From Madurella fahalii (lineage: Eukaryota > Ascomycota > Sordariomycetes > Sordariales): a stretch of DNA of 64,000 nt. The position numbers and the translations under genes were made by a program. Positions 32,950 to 44,442 of the stretch are shown here, piece after piece (the stretch's first letter is position 1; every line of letters begins with the position of its first letter). Under the pieces are notes generated by a model, which did not search any database, had not been told where the DNA came from, and saw only the letters and a list, made by a program, of their open reading frames with translations. The stretch lies in NCBI GenBank assembly GCA_029876055.1, contig CM056874.1, positions 1,240,001-1,304,000 of the forward strand, read 5' to 3'.

Positions 32950-34439
32950 CTATAACTTAAAGTCGGCGTTAGTCTTTTCCCACCCATCTGCGGTCTCATC
33001 CATAGCCGCCACCTTCTCCGATAGCTTGACCTTCAGAGGCCGTGACCTCTCGGTGCACAGCTCATACATGGTCGTCAGATTAAACAGCAACGTGTGCGAA
33101 TTCCGGCCAGCATCCACCAGGCTTTCCAGTAACGCCTTGCCCTGTTCGGCATCAGCAATCGCGACCACGTTACACGGGCTCAAAATCACCGTCAACTCAC
33201 CTCCTGCATCTTCCCCACGTAAAGCAAGCACACGGCCAAGTTCACCCCGACCATCTCATCGTCCACCTCCTCCCTCAACTCCCGCCACCTCTCCATCGCC
33301 GCCTCATACTCCCCGTCCGCCATCTCACAAAGCGCCCTCACCACCTTCTCCTCAACACCGTTCGGCCCCTCCGCGGGAAAACACGCCCTCGCAGCCTCCA
33401 CATCGCCCAAGTGCAACCACAGCAGCGCCCTCCGCATGCGCATGCCCGCGGCATCCCTCAGCGTCCCCAGATGGCCGGCCGCGCCCGGGAGATCGCCCAT
33501 CTCCACCAGCGCCCCGGCGACCCGCACCCCCAGGTCCCCCAACCTCTCCCGCCACACCTCCGCCGCCGAGAAATCATGGCCCCGCCTCGCCTCGGCGAGC
33601 CCCGCCCGCGCCTCGCGCGCCAGGTCGTAGTAGCTCATGACGGCCCGCCGCGGGTCCCCGAACCCCAGCGCCTGCAGCCACACGCTCAGCACCCGCAGGT
33701 CCCACGGGACGAGGTGCACGGGGTGCGACGCGGCCGTCGCGGTCGCGGTCGCGGTGGGAGTGAGAGTGGGAGGGAAGGCAAGGGTGGTGGGGGTCCCGTA
33801 ATCCTGGTGCTGGTGCTGGTGGTCGTAGTAGAACGGGCTGTTCAGGTCGCCCAGCGCCTTGACCTCCTGCGCGGCCAGCGCGGTCGCGTCGATGAGCGTT
33901 AGGCAGGCTAGGCGGGTGTATAGCAGCTCGAAGATGCGGGCGTGGTCGGTCGGGTCGGGCTGCGGGGCCGCGGCCGGGGACGAACCCGTCCCCGTCAGCG
34001 CCTGCGTGGCGGCGATGGCGGCGGCACGGAACTGGCCGCGCGCGATGAGGTCCGGGATCGGAGTGTCCGGGGTGGGTTGTTTCGGAGAGTTGCGGAAGGG
34101 GGGCGGGACGTTGAGCGGGGTTAGTGGATGGTAGATTTCGGGACGGAGGAGGTACGAGAAGTCCCTTGGGCGCGGCAGGCCGGCCCCGCGCTTCAGGTTC
34201 ATGGCTGCCATGCTGGTGGGGGTTGGCGGGGCTGGGGAGCGGGCAGGGGAGCGGGGGATCGGGGACGCCGGGCCGGGGGTTCGGATCCTGGGTTGACTAG
34301 TAAGGGAGGCCGTCCTCTGCGGTGGATGGTTTGCGAGGTACAGGGGGGACGCTAGAGGTGCTCTTGTGAAATGTAAGTTGGGGATGTCGATCGGAAATTT
34401 GGGAGCGGGAAAATGAGCGAGGCACTCACTCGTCGACAT
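32950..34439 (-). CDS. TRAPPC12-like TPR protein
   Basis: Two exons, 34439-33201 and 33141-32950, with a 59-base intron (GTGAGT...CAG), give 476 residues. The N-terminal 120 residues are Pro/Ser/Thr-rich and disordered. From about residue 130 the protein is alpha-helical with tetratricopeptide-like pairs (LIARGQFRAAAIAA, ALVEMGDLPGAAGHL, ALLWLHLGDVEAARACF, ALCEMADGEYEAAMERW, VCLLYVGKMQEGKALLESL), which matches the C-terminal TPR part of TRAPPC12 homologues. TRAPPC12 belongs to the TRAPP tethering complexes that act in ER-Golgi transport. The ATG at 34439 is followed at once by a GTGAGT, so the first exon could be shorter and spliced to another acceptor; I found no in-frame acceptor, so the unspliced start is kept. 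The N-terminus is therefore less certain than the rest. Confidence 0.75.
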
Positions 34440-35211
34440 CGAGAGGGCCTCTTGTAGCGGAGCGTGGCCGCGTGGCTACGGGCAGTGTTAGCGAATCTCT
34501 AAGAGATCGAGAACGAAGAAATATAGGGTAACTTCGTATTCCGCGCCACCGCGCTGTGTCGCGGGCCGAGTGTGGTAACTTCCACAAACGACGCACCGTT
34601 GGCTTCCATTTTCTAGTGTTTCCGTTTTACTTGCCTTTTACACCAGACCTTGTCCTAGTGTGTCCCTTGGGTACGGAGTCTTGTGATGAGCTATCCATTT
34701 TAATGAGCGAAGAACAAGCTCTTCTTGATGGATAACACACGCGTTGCCTGTGATGGGCTGGAAGACGAGGTGACGTTGGCAAAGCGTGTCTCCACTAGCC
34801 AGGCAGGTGTAAGCAGCTGGTGATCACGACTAGCCACGCACCCTAACCCTCTCAAAGTCCGCCCACAACTTATCCTAACCCCTGAATCTACATGAGTTCA
34901 TTAGCAGTCTCGTCTGAGATGTTGGAGATCACTGATAAAACTCGGTCTGTGACACATAATAGTCAACGCAGGGTATTGAATGGGAAAATAATTTTGCATT
35001 ATGTATTCATCACTAAGCTACCAAACATGGCACGTCCTCTTAAGGTACAGTACTACAGTATTCATGCTGCCTCCTTGGACGCTGATCATTCAAATGGTAC
35101 CACTGTAACAGACCTAACCGTTCCGATTCAGCTCAGAATTTTGAGTTTCAATTGCTATCATCCTTACAGGCAGATCACCTAATGCTAGTGCTTGCTCATC
35201 AGGGATCCCAA
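34440..35211. other. intergenic region
   Basis: This holds the promoter and leader of the TRAPPC12-like gene and the 3' flank of the membrane-protein gene. The plus frame 34892-35182 has no motif and is not called. Confidence 0.45.
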
Positions 35212-36603
35212 TCATCTGTCGTCCAAACAATGGTCCGGACATGTACTCAACCTACAGCCCGACGCCCCGCTATCCACCCGGCCGGCTCCATGCACCATGG
35301 TGGCCTCTGATGTACGCGCGTCCGCATCCCCTTGCCCGACTGGGTGATGGGATTTCTCAACCTCACTCAATGTCGGCTCGTTGAGGATGTCCATGTTCAA
35401 GTCGTGCATCTGCCCTCCTTGGGGCATGATCAAATTCTTCGCGCTTCCCAACCAATCAAACATACCAACACCCAGCTGGGGACCATGGTAAACATCTGCC
35501 GTCTGAACTGAGCTTTTCCGCTGTGACTTTTTGATGACTTTCCCAAGCAGTTCGGCCATGTTCATCTCGATGTGGAGTTTGGCAAGGTACGTAAGGGGGT
35601 GTACTTGGACGTATCTCCAGAACTGCACGTCAGCATCATCAAACATGCAGTAACGACGGTGTGGCACTTACACTGCGTCATCTCGTAGAGACATGAGGCC
35701 GATGAGCAGAATCTGTTGGGTTTTCCGGTTAATAGGGGTCTTCAGAAAGCCCAATGACCAAGACCCTGGACTCACATCGAGCGAAATTGAAAACCAAGCC
35801 AAGACCAGATTGACCTGATAGACAAGCTTGTACTGGGTCAAGCCGCCCTCAACCAGCTTGGACTTGACCAACCACATGAAATATAGGTTGAGCGACGTGT
35901 CGATGCAGGCGAATATAGCCTTTTCCATGCGATCCCAGATGCTGTTGATCCGAATCCATGTCGCGCTGATCTGCAGCCGGGCAGGGACCCAGATGCAGAA
36001 GACGCTTACATTAATGATACCAATAGCGATACCCAAGCCCACTTTTAGCCGTCGCGCCTTCACCGGGTTGTAGAGGATAAGGGAGAGTCGGTTCGCCAGG
36101 ATCTGCATCAAGCACTGGATCTGGTCGCTTTGTCAGTCGAGGCGCAGGGTTGGAGAAGGAAGTTTCTTGGGTTATTTACTTGGATGGTCCACAAGACAAC
36201 TACTCATTACGTCCCCGTATTAGCAGAAAGCGAGGATGCCATGGTGAGCAATGACACGTACGCATGCCCGTAAAATACCAGACACTGCAACAAGCGGGTC
36301 TTGTTAGACGGATGATCGGAAGCGATGGTAGAAGCTCGCAACGCACCTGGGGGGTATGTAGCCCTGCAAGAAGAGCCAGCTTGTTATCGACGAGGTGATG
36401 CACATGGCTATCTCGGTCCAGATCATGATGATGTATGCATTCACCTTGCGCGACCGCTTCCACGACCGTCGGGTTTGGCGTGCTGCTTTGCCGGAGTCGA
36501 AGGCGGCTACAGTCATCGAGCTGCCCCAGAAGAAGGCAGCGACCAGCAAGCCCGCCTGGGACGTCGGCTGCGACTTATACCAGGGCGGAACCAACGTCCC
36601 CAT
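35212..36603 (-). CDS. seven-helix integral membrane protein (rhodopsin-like fungal family)
   Basis: Six exons assemble in frame: 36603-36347, 36284-36262, 36199-36180, 36120-35776, 35712-35672 and 35614-35212, giving 362 residues. Exons two and three are only 23 and 20 bases. Hydrophobic segments lie at about 18-40, 60-85, 88-110, 122-145, 165-185, 190-215 and 220-235. The text QCLMQILANRLSLIL, the short LVLWTIQ lead and the tail HPLTYLAKLHIEMNMAELLGKVI fit the uncharacterised rhodopsin-like integral membrane family (Pth11/SAT4 neighbourhood) that is abundant in Sordariomycetes. The final 100 residues are a charged cytosolic tail. No ligand can be inferred. The very small exons mean that automatic gene calling may split or truncate this gene. 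Confidence 0.75.
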
Positions 36604-37926
36604 CGCTCCCTGCCGATCACCGAGGCCGTGTCTATCAGGCGCGTCCAGCGCGCTTTTTTAATAAAAAAATAAAAAATAAAAAACTGTGTTGTTCTCTTTA
36701 AACCGGTGGGGGTTGCAGCGTTTCGCGTGGCGATAAGAGGGGCCCATGGGCGCTCTTGTAGCAACCGCAGGCAGAGCTAATAGTTTCGTCATTGACTTGT
36801 TCTCGTCTAAACCTGCTGGGTAACCTGGCAGCTGCGATTGGACCGGAATCCTAGGAGAGGTCAGCCGCAGGCCACAACCGACCGGCTTTTAGTTGTCTGT
36901 GACTGAGGGTGAAGCTTCGTGGCCACAACCGCCGTGTCAATGCGCGAACTGTTTCGTAGGGCAGACGCGAGTCATTCCCCACACGGCTGCAGCAATTTGC
37001 CATCCCAATTATTGGTTGCGACAGACGAGGTCTGCGGAGAGCGCGGATCTGTCATGTATTGTACTTGGCGGAGAAACCCCCGAGGATCGAGTTGGGAAAG
37101 AAACACAAACGGCCAGATGGCGTCATCCGTACCAGGGACAAGAAACTCTCGGACTTGGGCTGTTGCATAACGAAGATCGGAACGCCAACGTAGGGAAGTT
37201 TAAACGCAGGAAAATGATGGAACCGAAGAACGCGGGAGGCGGGAGGCGGGAGGCGGGAGGCGGGAGCCAACAGCCTGAGCTGCCTCTTGCGCTGTGCTGA
37301 AGAGAAACAGCTTGGGGCTTTCTTTGCTGGCCTTGCGGTTCACCACGTGCAATAAGGTATTTCAGTGGGTATCGATGGACGAACAGCAACACGGACCCTC
37401 GAATATGCTTTTTTTGCTGCCCACCGTCTGATCGTGGCAAGTATTTGCCCGAAAAGCGTCATGCTCGCCGAAACCCCTGTGGTCTGGGGATATCAAGCGA
37501 AGAATATTAAAAGTTTGATAACATATCTTAGCTAAGCTTCAACCAGAAGAGACTTAATTGGGCGTTCTAGCCCTGATTTCCAAGCTAAGAGAGGGAGCCA
37601 CAAGCATGGAATCTTGGATTAATTGGACGCCTCAATATGTCAGTAATGGTTTCAACTTATCACACAGGACGAAAATGCGAAGATGCGGCGGTTTTCACAG
37701 TACCCAGCAGCTCTTTTGACATCCGACCCTCCATTCGACGGTCGCCGAGTTAACTCTCAACAATACTATCCTTCCGATGCAGTTCTTTCCTCGTAGATAA
37801 GGTGCCTGTACATAAGGTACTCATCATATCGCAATATTCCCGCCCAATGAAACCGAGACTCCGGCGCAGGAAGTGCATCGCTTAAGAAACTGAGGTGATC
37901 TCAACCCGACCTTTACAACTCCCGCC
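36604..37926. other. intergenic region with A-rich tract and minisatellite
   Basis: An A-rich run (TTTTTTAATAAAAAAATAAAAAA-like) lies at about 36654-36690, just upstream of the membrane-protein gene. A 7-base minisatellite lies at 37234-37268. Other frames here, including plus 36893-37300, have no motif. The final part next to 37926 is the 3' flank of the chitinase gene. Confidence 0.4.
37234..37268. repeat. 7-bp minisatellite (GGGAGGC)x5
   Basis: Five head-to-tail copies of GGGAGGC, the last with one changed base (GGGAGCC). Confidence 0.9.
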
Positions 37927-39416
37927 TTACGCGCAATGTGACCACCAGTCGCCTAGAGGCACGCACTGGTACGGCGGCTCACACTGCGTAGGTCCATCAT
38001 ACCCGTTCCCACCACATTGTCCCCAGTGTGGTACCAATGACCCTGACGGTTGTGTGGTACTCGTGGTAGTGGTGGCCGTTGTCAGCGTTCTTGTCGAGGT
38101 TGTGAGAGTGGTCGGAACCCGAGTTGTCGTACTCGAAGTAGTAGTAGTAGTTGTTGTAATCGGAGGCGGCAGTTGGCCACCCAGAGCCTCCACAATACTG
38201 TTCAAGAACCCCGGATTGCCATAGACCTGCGACATGTCCCTGTCCATGTGTTAGCCAGACGAGCATCCCAAACCCCCCAAGCAACCGCGAAACGTCACTT
38301 ACCAAACCATCACCCCGCCAAAGCTCGCGAACCCCCTCGAATACTCCACAACCTTCTTCAGCTGCTCGCCAGAAACATACCCAGTCCCCGCCGCCGTCGG
38401 ACTGCCGGGTAGACCCAACAGGACCTTGACCCCCTTCTTCAGGCTCCCCGCCCTGGCCCACTCATCCCACCTCGCAAAGTTGAAGTTGTTCTGCGCCGGG
38501 GCGCCGGGGACGTAGTTGGGGGCGCCGCAGTAGTTGTTGTAGAACTGCACGCTGACAAAGTCGAAGCCCACCGCGTCCAACATCTCGCCCATAGCGTGGT
38601 CGGGGAAGGGGCATTGCGGCGCCGCGGACAGCAGGTACTTCCTGCCGTCCGGCGCGGCATCCATGTGCCGCCTCAGCGCGGCCGCGAAGGGCGCCATGTT
38701 GGCCGAGGTCGCCTCGAAGTCCATGTCGAAGCCGTCGACGGCGGCCGAGCCGAACGGCCGGAGCGCGGCGGAGGACGGCGAGGCCGGGCCGAACATGGCC
38801 CAGAGCGTGTCAGCCCATTGCGTGGCTTCGCTGGGGGAGGAGAAGCCGCCCTCGGTGTAGGTCGCTCCACCGATGGAGAGGAGGATGGATTTGTTGAGGG
38901 ATTGGCAAGCAAGGATGTCTTCCCTGTACGGGGAGGAGGAATGAGGGTTAGTACTATGGTATGTTCGAAGGGGGAGAAGGAGGGCCGAAGTGATACTAAC
39001 TCTATTTGCGGACAGCGGAGAAGCTGTGTTCCCGGGAAAGTCGTGCAGTTATCGCCCGCGTTAGCAAAGTTGACCATGGTCGGGTTCTTGATGACGTGAA
39101 GGAAGGCGAGAGGGATGATGTTGACGGGAGTGTCTGGAGAATGTCAGCCATGGTGCCGAGAGGAATGTGAACTACGCAACGTTGTGCATACTGGCGCAAT
39201 ATGTGGCAAGACGCTGCTGGCCATCAGCTCGGTTGATGGAATTTTGTCCTGTGGATCGTGGATATCAGTGATATGGTTCACAATTGTCAGTGGTTCGTAC
39301 ACACCCCAGTAAATGGCAACGTTATTGGATGCTCCCGCATCGAAACCAGCAAGCGACCCGGGAAGAGAAGCAATCATGGCCCAAAGGGCCGCAACGCGAA
39401 GAATAAGAAGAGCCAT
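37927..39416 (-). CDS. secreted class III endochitinase (GH18) with C-terminal CBM1
   Basis: Five exons, 39416-39305, 39248-39192, 39133-39001, 38923-38303 and 38239-37927, give 411 residues. Residues 1-24 are a signal peptide. The GH18 barrel starts with NNVAIYWGQNS, and the catalytic motif DGFDMDFE is at 164-171, with Glu171 as the acid catalyst and Asp167 and Asp169 as helpers. VSVQFYNNYCG and GVMVWDMS are the usual beta6 and beta8 strands. A Thr-rich linker (about 325-375) leads to a cellulose-binding CBM1 at about 378-411 (HWGQCGG, four cysteines and aromatic Tyr/Trp residues). The enzyme should cut internal beta-1,4 bonds of chitin outside the cell, in wall remodelling, nutrition or attack on other fungi. 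All splice sites keep the frame and restore the family text, so the model is firm. Confidence 0.93.
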
Positions 39417-41640
39417 CGGTGAATAAAACGATTGAGAGCAGAAACAGATCGGAGGAATGAGTGGTTGGGAAGCCAATGCGAGGCCTTGAAAACTTTCCCT
39501 CAAGGTAATGCAAGCGTGAATCAGGTTATCACAAACCTTTTATATATACGATGAATTTGGGAGCCCAAGTACCCGAGATGCTACCACCATCTCATGAACT
39601 TTACCATCTCTAGGCATGACAGCACTTGTGACGTTGCACACTCCGCGAGCCCATCTTAAACGGCTGAGGGGAGGGCCTAGGGATGAAGCCACAGCCCGGA
39701 GGCTTACGACGTGACCCACCGCGATCAAGAATGCAGCTGCATCTCTCGATCCCGTGCTACTCCATATCGGTTTATTAAGACGGCAGGATATGCGAGACAT
39801 TAAGAAACCAGAATTTCGCATGGTTCTCAGGTGAAACACGGAAATGCTTCGTCAGCTCGCCCTTTGTCGTCTGCGCTACATATGGTCTAGTGTACACCGC
39901 GTGCTGTTTTTTGTGTTTCGAACATCTCATGTTCATGTAAAGTACTGTCTCTACATGTCCCCGGTTCTCTCCTCGAGACCGTGGTACCTGCAACGCGGGG
40001 GTGTGTTCATCAGGGCAGCAGAATTTCGGTGCCGCCACGGTTACCAAGAGAAAACGTTACTTCTTTGGTGCCAGGTACTGGCAGTCCTTCTACTACCTTA
40101 CGATTGGTAGAGGAGCGCTAGGTTCAATGAGAAGGAAAGTACCTTGTGTGGTAGCCTTCAGCCATCCTTTTGGACGAGACGTGCAGTCCCTGATAAGCTA
40201 GTACCTACCTTAGGTTGTGGCACAGGCGGAGCCTCCCGACCCCGGAAACCCGGAAAACGGCAGTGAGCAAGTCTCGGCCCAATTTGACCAGTTCTTTTGG
40301 ATCGGGATCTGCGAACGGGGTGCTCTAAACCCGGGAGTTCGGACGGCCATGACGATGTAGTAGTTACCTCCGATTGACCCCTTACAGAAGCAGCTTCCCC
40401 TTGGGGGATAGCACTTTTTGAGAGGCTGCAATCAAGCGACCACATGGGAGGAATGGGTTGTCGCAGGGGTCCTTATGACAAGGAGCACGTGGTGTCGAGA
40501 TCACAAAAGGTGCCTACCTGGGGTCGATAGTGGGGGCACAGCGTGGTAGCTGTGACCCTACACATCGGGGTCCATCTCTTTTCCGCATGTTCCCCGCCAC
40601 CGACCGTTGAGCTTCTTATCACCATCTCGTTGTCCATCGCTCCGCTCATAAGAGCGCGAGCGTCAATGGGAATCGTAACGTTACCTTGCATCAAGGCACT
40701 GGATGGATTGGAAATAAGACAGGGGTTGTGCGATCGGTACTAGAGCAAGGCACTCTCTACACTGCATCCATCATGCGCCGGAGATGTAAGCTCTCGTTAC
40801 GGATAGACAGAGAAACTACCTTCCTTGTCATAGCGCTGGAAAAGCAGCGCATCGCTGGGCTTCGCCCAAATAATGTATACTAGTCCAAGATGCGGGGGGT
40901 AAGGTGATTATATTGGCGCAGATACCAATGTGTGCATTTGCACCCTGTAAGGTAAGGTACCTTTCCGGAACCACGCCGGCTTCGCCCTAGGTACTCCTCC
41001 GCCCCATATGATGCACATGTTTTCCTTGCCAGAAGCTTGTGATATCACAGTGCTTGTGATGCTTAGTCAGAGGTGATTGGCAGTAAGTGCCCAACTTGAT
41101 GACCCGGTCACGCTTTCAGCCACCTACACACATGTGGCAGCTCTCGAGGAAACATGGCTGCACGAAACCGATAGGGACCAATCGCCGCCTCAAGGCTCGA
41201 CAAGGCTTTTCATCATGCGGATAACCAAAAGCCACACAGTATGCAGGAAGAGCTCGTACATCAATAATTAGGTACAGTAGAGGTACAGTAGCGGTACAAC
41301 ACCGTGTGTTCCAACAGGGAATTAAAATACTCAGCATCCACTCCTACAAATCGCGACCCCTTCCTCCTAAGTTAATCCTCGAGATAGGACCACAATTAGA
41401 GACAGTTTCCTTAACATTGTTCACTCATTCCACCCAAGCGTCTACACTACCTACAACCTACAGTGCCAACGGCTACGAGAAATAGAGGCAAGTTCTTAGG
41501 TTGGCCGGCGGCGCACAGTTCTGAGAACATGCAGTGGCTACCGACGGCAGTCTCCCGAACCGCGCATTTACCATCCGCCTTGTGCTTAGCAGGACCCAGC
41601 ACGTTGCATATTATGACATGAACATAAATTAGCCGTATCA
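39417..41640. other. gene-poor region
   Basis: Promoter of the chitinase gene followed by about 2 kb without a supportable gene. Frames of 60-100 codons occur on both strands (for example minus 39775-40047, plus 40543-40743) but show no domain. Confidence 0.45.
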
Positions 41641-42361
41641 TGTTCGGCGCGCCCCTCGTGCCCTAGAGCAAAATACTTCGCATCTTGGACCTCCCAGAAG
41701 GCTCGCCGCTGCTGGATAGTGGCTGTGGCGTCGGCCATGTTGCCGCCTACATGGCTCGCCGCGAACTGCGCCTCAAGGGTACCGATCTGATCCCACCACA
41801 TTGTCAAGGCCAGGCAGAGCGTTGCTCGCTCCGATCTGCCACCGCAAATCAGCATTCGAATATGGATCATCATCTTGATGGCAGCTACACCGTGGCGACG
41901 TTTGTTCGTGCCACCGATTCTGAGACAGCCCTAGCTGGTTGCTACCGCATCCTCAAACCCGTGAGGAAGGTTAACGTAGTGTTATTCGAACTCGATGATG
42001 CCATCGGCGTCGAGGATTAAACGTCCAAGAAAACGGTTCGAGGCATGAGCAAGGCTTACAAGTATGCCGCTGCCGATCAACGCCCAGTCTCTCACCGGCG
42101 TCCTCGCCGGGATGGTGGAAAACGCATGTTCCACAGATTTGAAGGTCGAGGCTTACTCCAAGAATATCCGCCCTGTGCTACGCGTGTTTTATGTCTTGAC
42201 CATTATCCCCACTTCTTCATTGATCTTCTAGACGTATTAGCAGTTTTTCCTCAACACTGTCGCCAGCCTGAAGGTGGTCGCTATCAGAACCATTGGCGGC
42301 ATGTGTGTATCACAGCAACGAAGCCCAGAATTGAGAATGGGCCGCCAAAACTGTGTGATTA
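41641..42361 (+). pseudogene. broken sterol/SAM methyltransferase-like gene
   Basis: Around 41683-42020 one plus frame reads LDLPEGSPLLDSGCGVGHVA (SAM-binding motif I), then AYMARRELRLKGTDLIPPH, and later TDSETALAGCYRILKPV...VVLFELDD, which are motifs II and III of Erg6-type methyltransferases. The frame stops at 42020. A second piece in another frame (about 42080-42330) reads LTGVLAGMVENACSTDLKVEAYSKNIRPVLR and then a stop near 42228, followed by NTVASLKVVAIRTIGG. The N-terminal part is missing and the pieces are out of frame with an internal stop. No start codon precedes motif I. The gene appears dead. Its nearest relatives would be small-molecule C- or sterol methyltransferases; which substrate cannot be told. 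Confidence 0.65.
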
Positions 42362-44442
42362 GTCAGTGACACCCCGTAGAGGAGAGATACAGCTCTACGC
42401 CATTGTCTCCAGCCGCGAGGGGTTCACGCTGTAATCCGGCACCGAGTTAGGAGCATGGAATCATATACAGAAATTGGTATTACGGGACAGGCGTCCCTCT
42501 GCTAGGAACAATTGCTGAAGCATTTGCATTTCAGAGTCTCAGAAAGACGTAGAGTCTCCAGGCGCCAGTGATACCCAACGTGCCAGAATCACGCCATAAG
42601 ACCTTTCTGATGCAAATACATCAAAAAAATAAGGTAATTACCTTAGCCAATCTCTTCCTCACAAGTCGACTCGCTTCCTTAGGACCATTCTCGCGCAGCC
42701 GACAGGTTTGGTGCGGAAGATTGGTGGGCTGAACATGACACGTTTGCCGTGTTACTGCCAAGAAGCTCCACTTGATTAGAGATCAATCACAGGCCTAGGA
42801 CTTCAGAGAAAGCGGGAGGTTGCTGTCTTGCCACCTTGGTAAAAGCACCCCGTACGGCATGTACGTTGTTTTCAACCGCTTTAGGTGAGCGACGAGACAA
42901 CCTAGGATCGAGAATGGACGTCAAATGACATGCTTACATCACAACTACCAAGCGAATGCCAACGACATTGCTTGAATACATACTGTGGTATGTGGCAAGC
43001 GTCTACTCACGGCCTCGTTCTCGGGCAGCAAGCAGGCACATCCTACCGCAGCAAAGGGCCTCGGCCCAACCATGCTCTTCGGAGCTGAGTCCGAACTATT
43101 CACACCATTCCGCCAGCCGCCCGCAGTCTTCGGGATGTGGGCACCCGAGACATATTTAGCCTTCCCGGGGGGCTCGCCTATTATCCTCCCGCCCCTCTCT
43201 GGAAACAATGCCCGCATCGAAGCGAGCTTCTTCCTAGTGTAGGGTGGCCGCGGCCCCGTTCATGGCATCAGCTTCCCATGGGCTGATGAGATGTGCCCTA
43301 TCAAGCCAAAGAGCAAGGAACTCTAGCGAATAGAAGTGGCGGAACCTTAGCGGGGCACTGCGTGTCAGCCCCGCTGCGTGGATAATGTAAGGTAGTGTAG
43401 TGATCTATGAATGTGGAACAGGTGGGGAAAAGCTGGGGTCCCGCTCAGGAACCGCACCAATCTTGATCCCTGCCCTTCATACACAGACTATAGTACATAT
43501 TGCGACCCCGGATAAGCTTACGTCGACCTCATCTAGTAGGGGTTGCAACGACACCGCAAGTCAAGCCAGGTCTAGATTCCCCTGGTCCAAACTTAGAGGC
43601 AACCCCAACATCTCGTCGGCATTTGCGAGGCTAAACGCATGCAAAGATCCCGCGAACCATGAGCTACCGGTGTAATTCCAGTCGATGCCTATTTAGCTCC
43701 GACTGAAAGACATCATAGTTGGATATTTTCGGCGTTCACAAACACGCACCTAATCCGAGCTGTCTGGGATGTCCTAAGGCCCATACCGGTTGACCGGGTT
43801 TGTGGAACAATAGGGGCTAAGAATGAACAAACCCGGGCAAGGAAGCCAGCGCCGCAACCCGGGTATTTGAGTTGACGACATCATGGACGTTCGCTATCCA
43901 GCCTTTCTCGTTGGGCGGAAAAATAGCGACGCCTCTCCGGACCGGGTACAGTATTTACCGGGCACGACGTTGTGACTCTCGAGCACCATATTGGAGAGTC
44001 AATTTCCGTGCCGTGCTCTTTTTATTCGGTTCCGCCTATATTGAGTGTTGCTAGCACAATTTTTCCATTTGCTCGGTATGGAACATCCATCAGCAACACC
44101 ACCATTCTGCGTTCTAGTAGTTCACGAGAATCAACTCAAGGGACGGGATGATGTGATTGAGAAGCCGTCTTGTTGGGTTGCAGTTTCAATATCAGCAAGC
44201 TTGGCTCGCTCACTCCGCAAGTGGCATCATCCGAGCGGTGGCAGACAGCAGATTACTTTGGCCCGGAACTTGCTCCAGGACCGATAGAGACTTTGTCATG
44301 ATCCATTGTAGACACACGGCGGGGAGCCTCCATGGGTATTTAACAGCTCCTGCCTCAGGAGGCTGATCAACCGATCGCACACCAGGCCCTTCAGCTTCGC
44401 CTCGTCGCCTTGTCACTTCAATCCCGACCCTAAGCCGCCAAG
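42362..44442. other. gene-poor region
   Basis: No gene is firmly supported. A plus frame from about 42985 to the stop at 43242 (85 codons) contains Phe/Pro/Gly-rich text and lacks an intact start context; it may be a remnant. The last 150 bases before 44443 are likely the promoter and leader of the repeat-protein gene. Confidence 0.4.
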
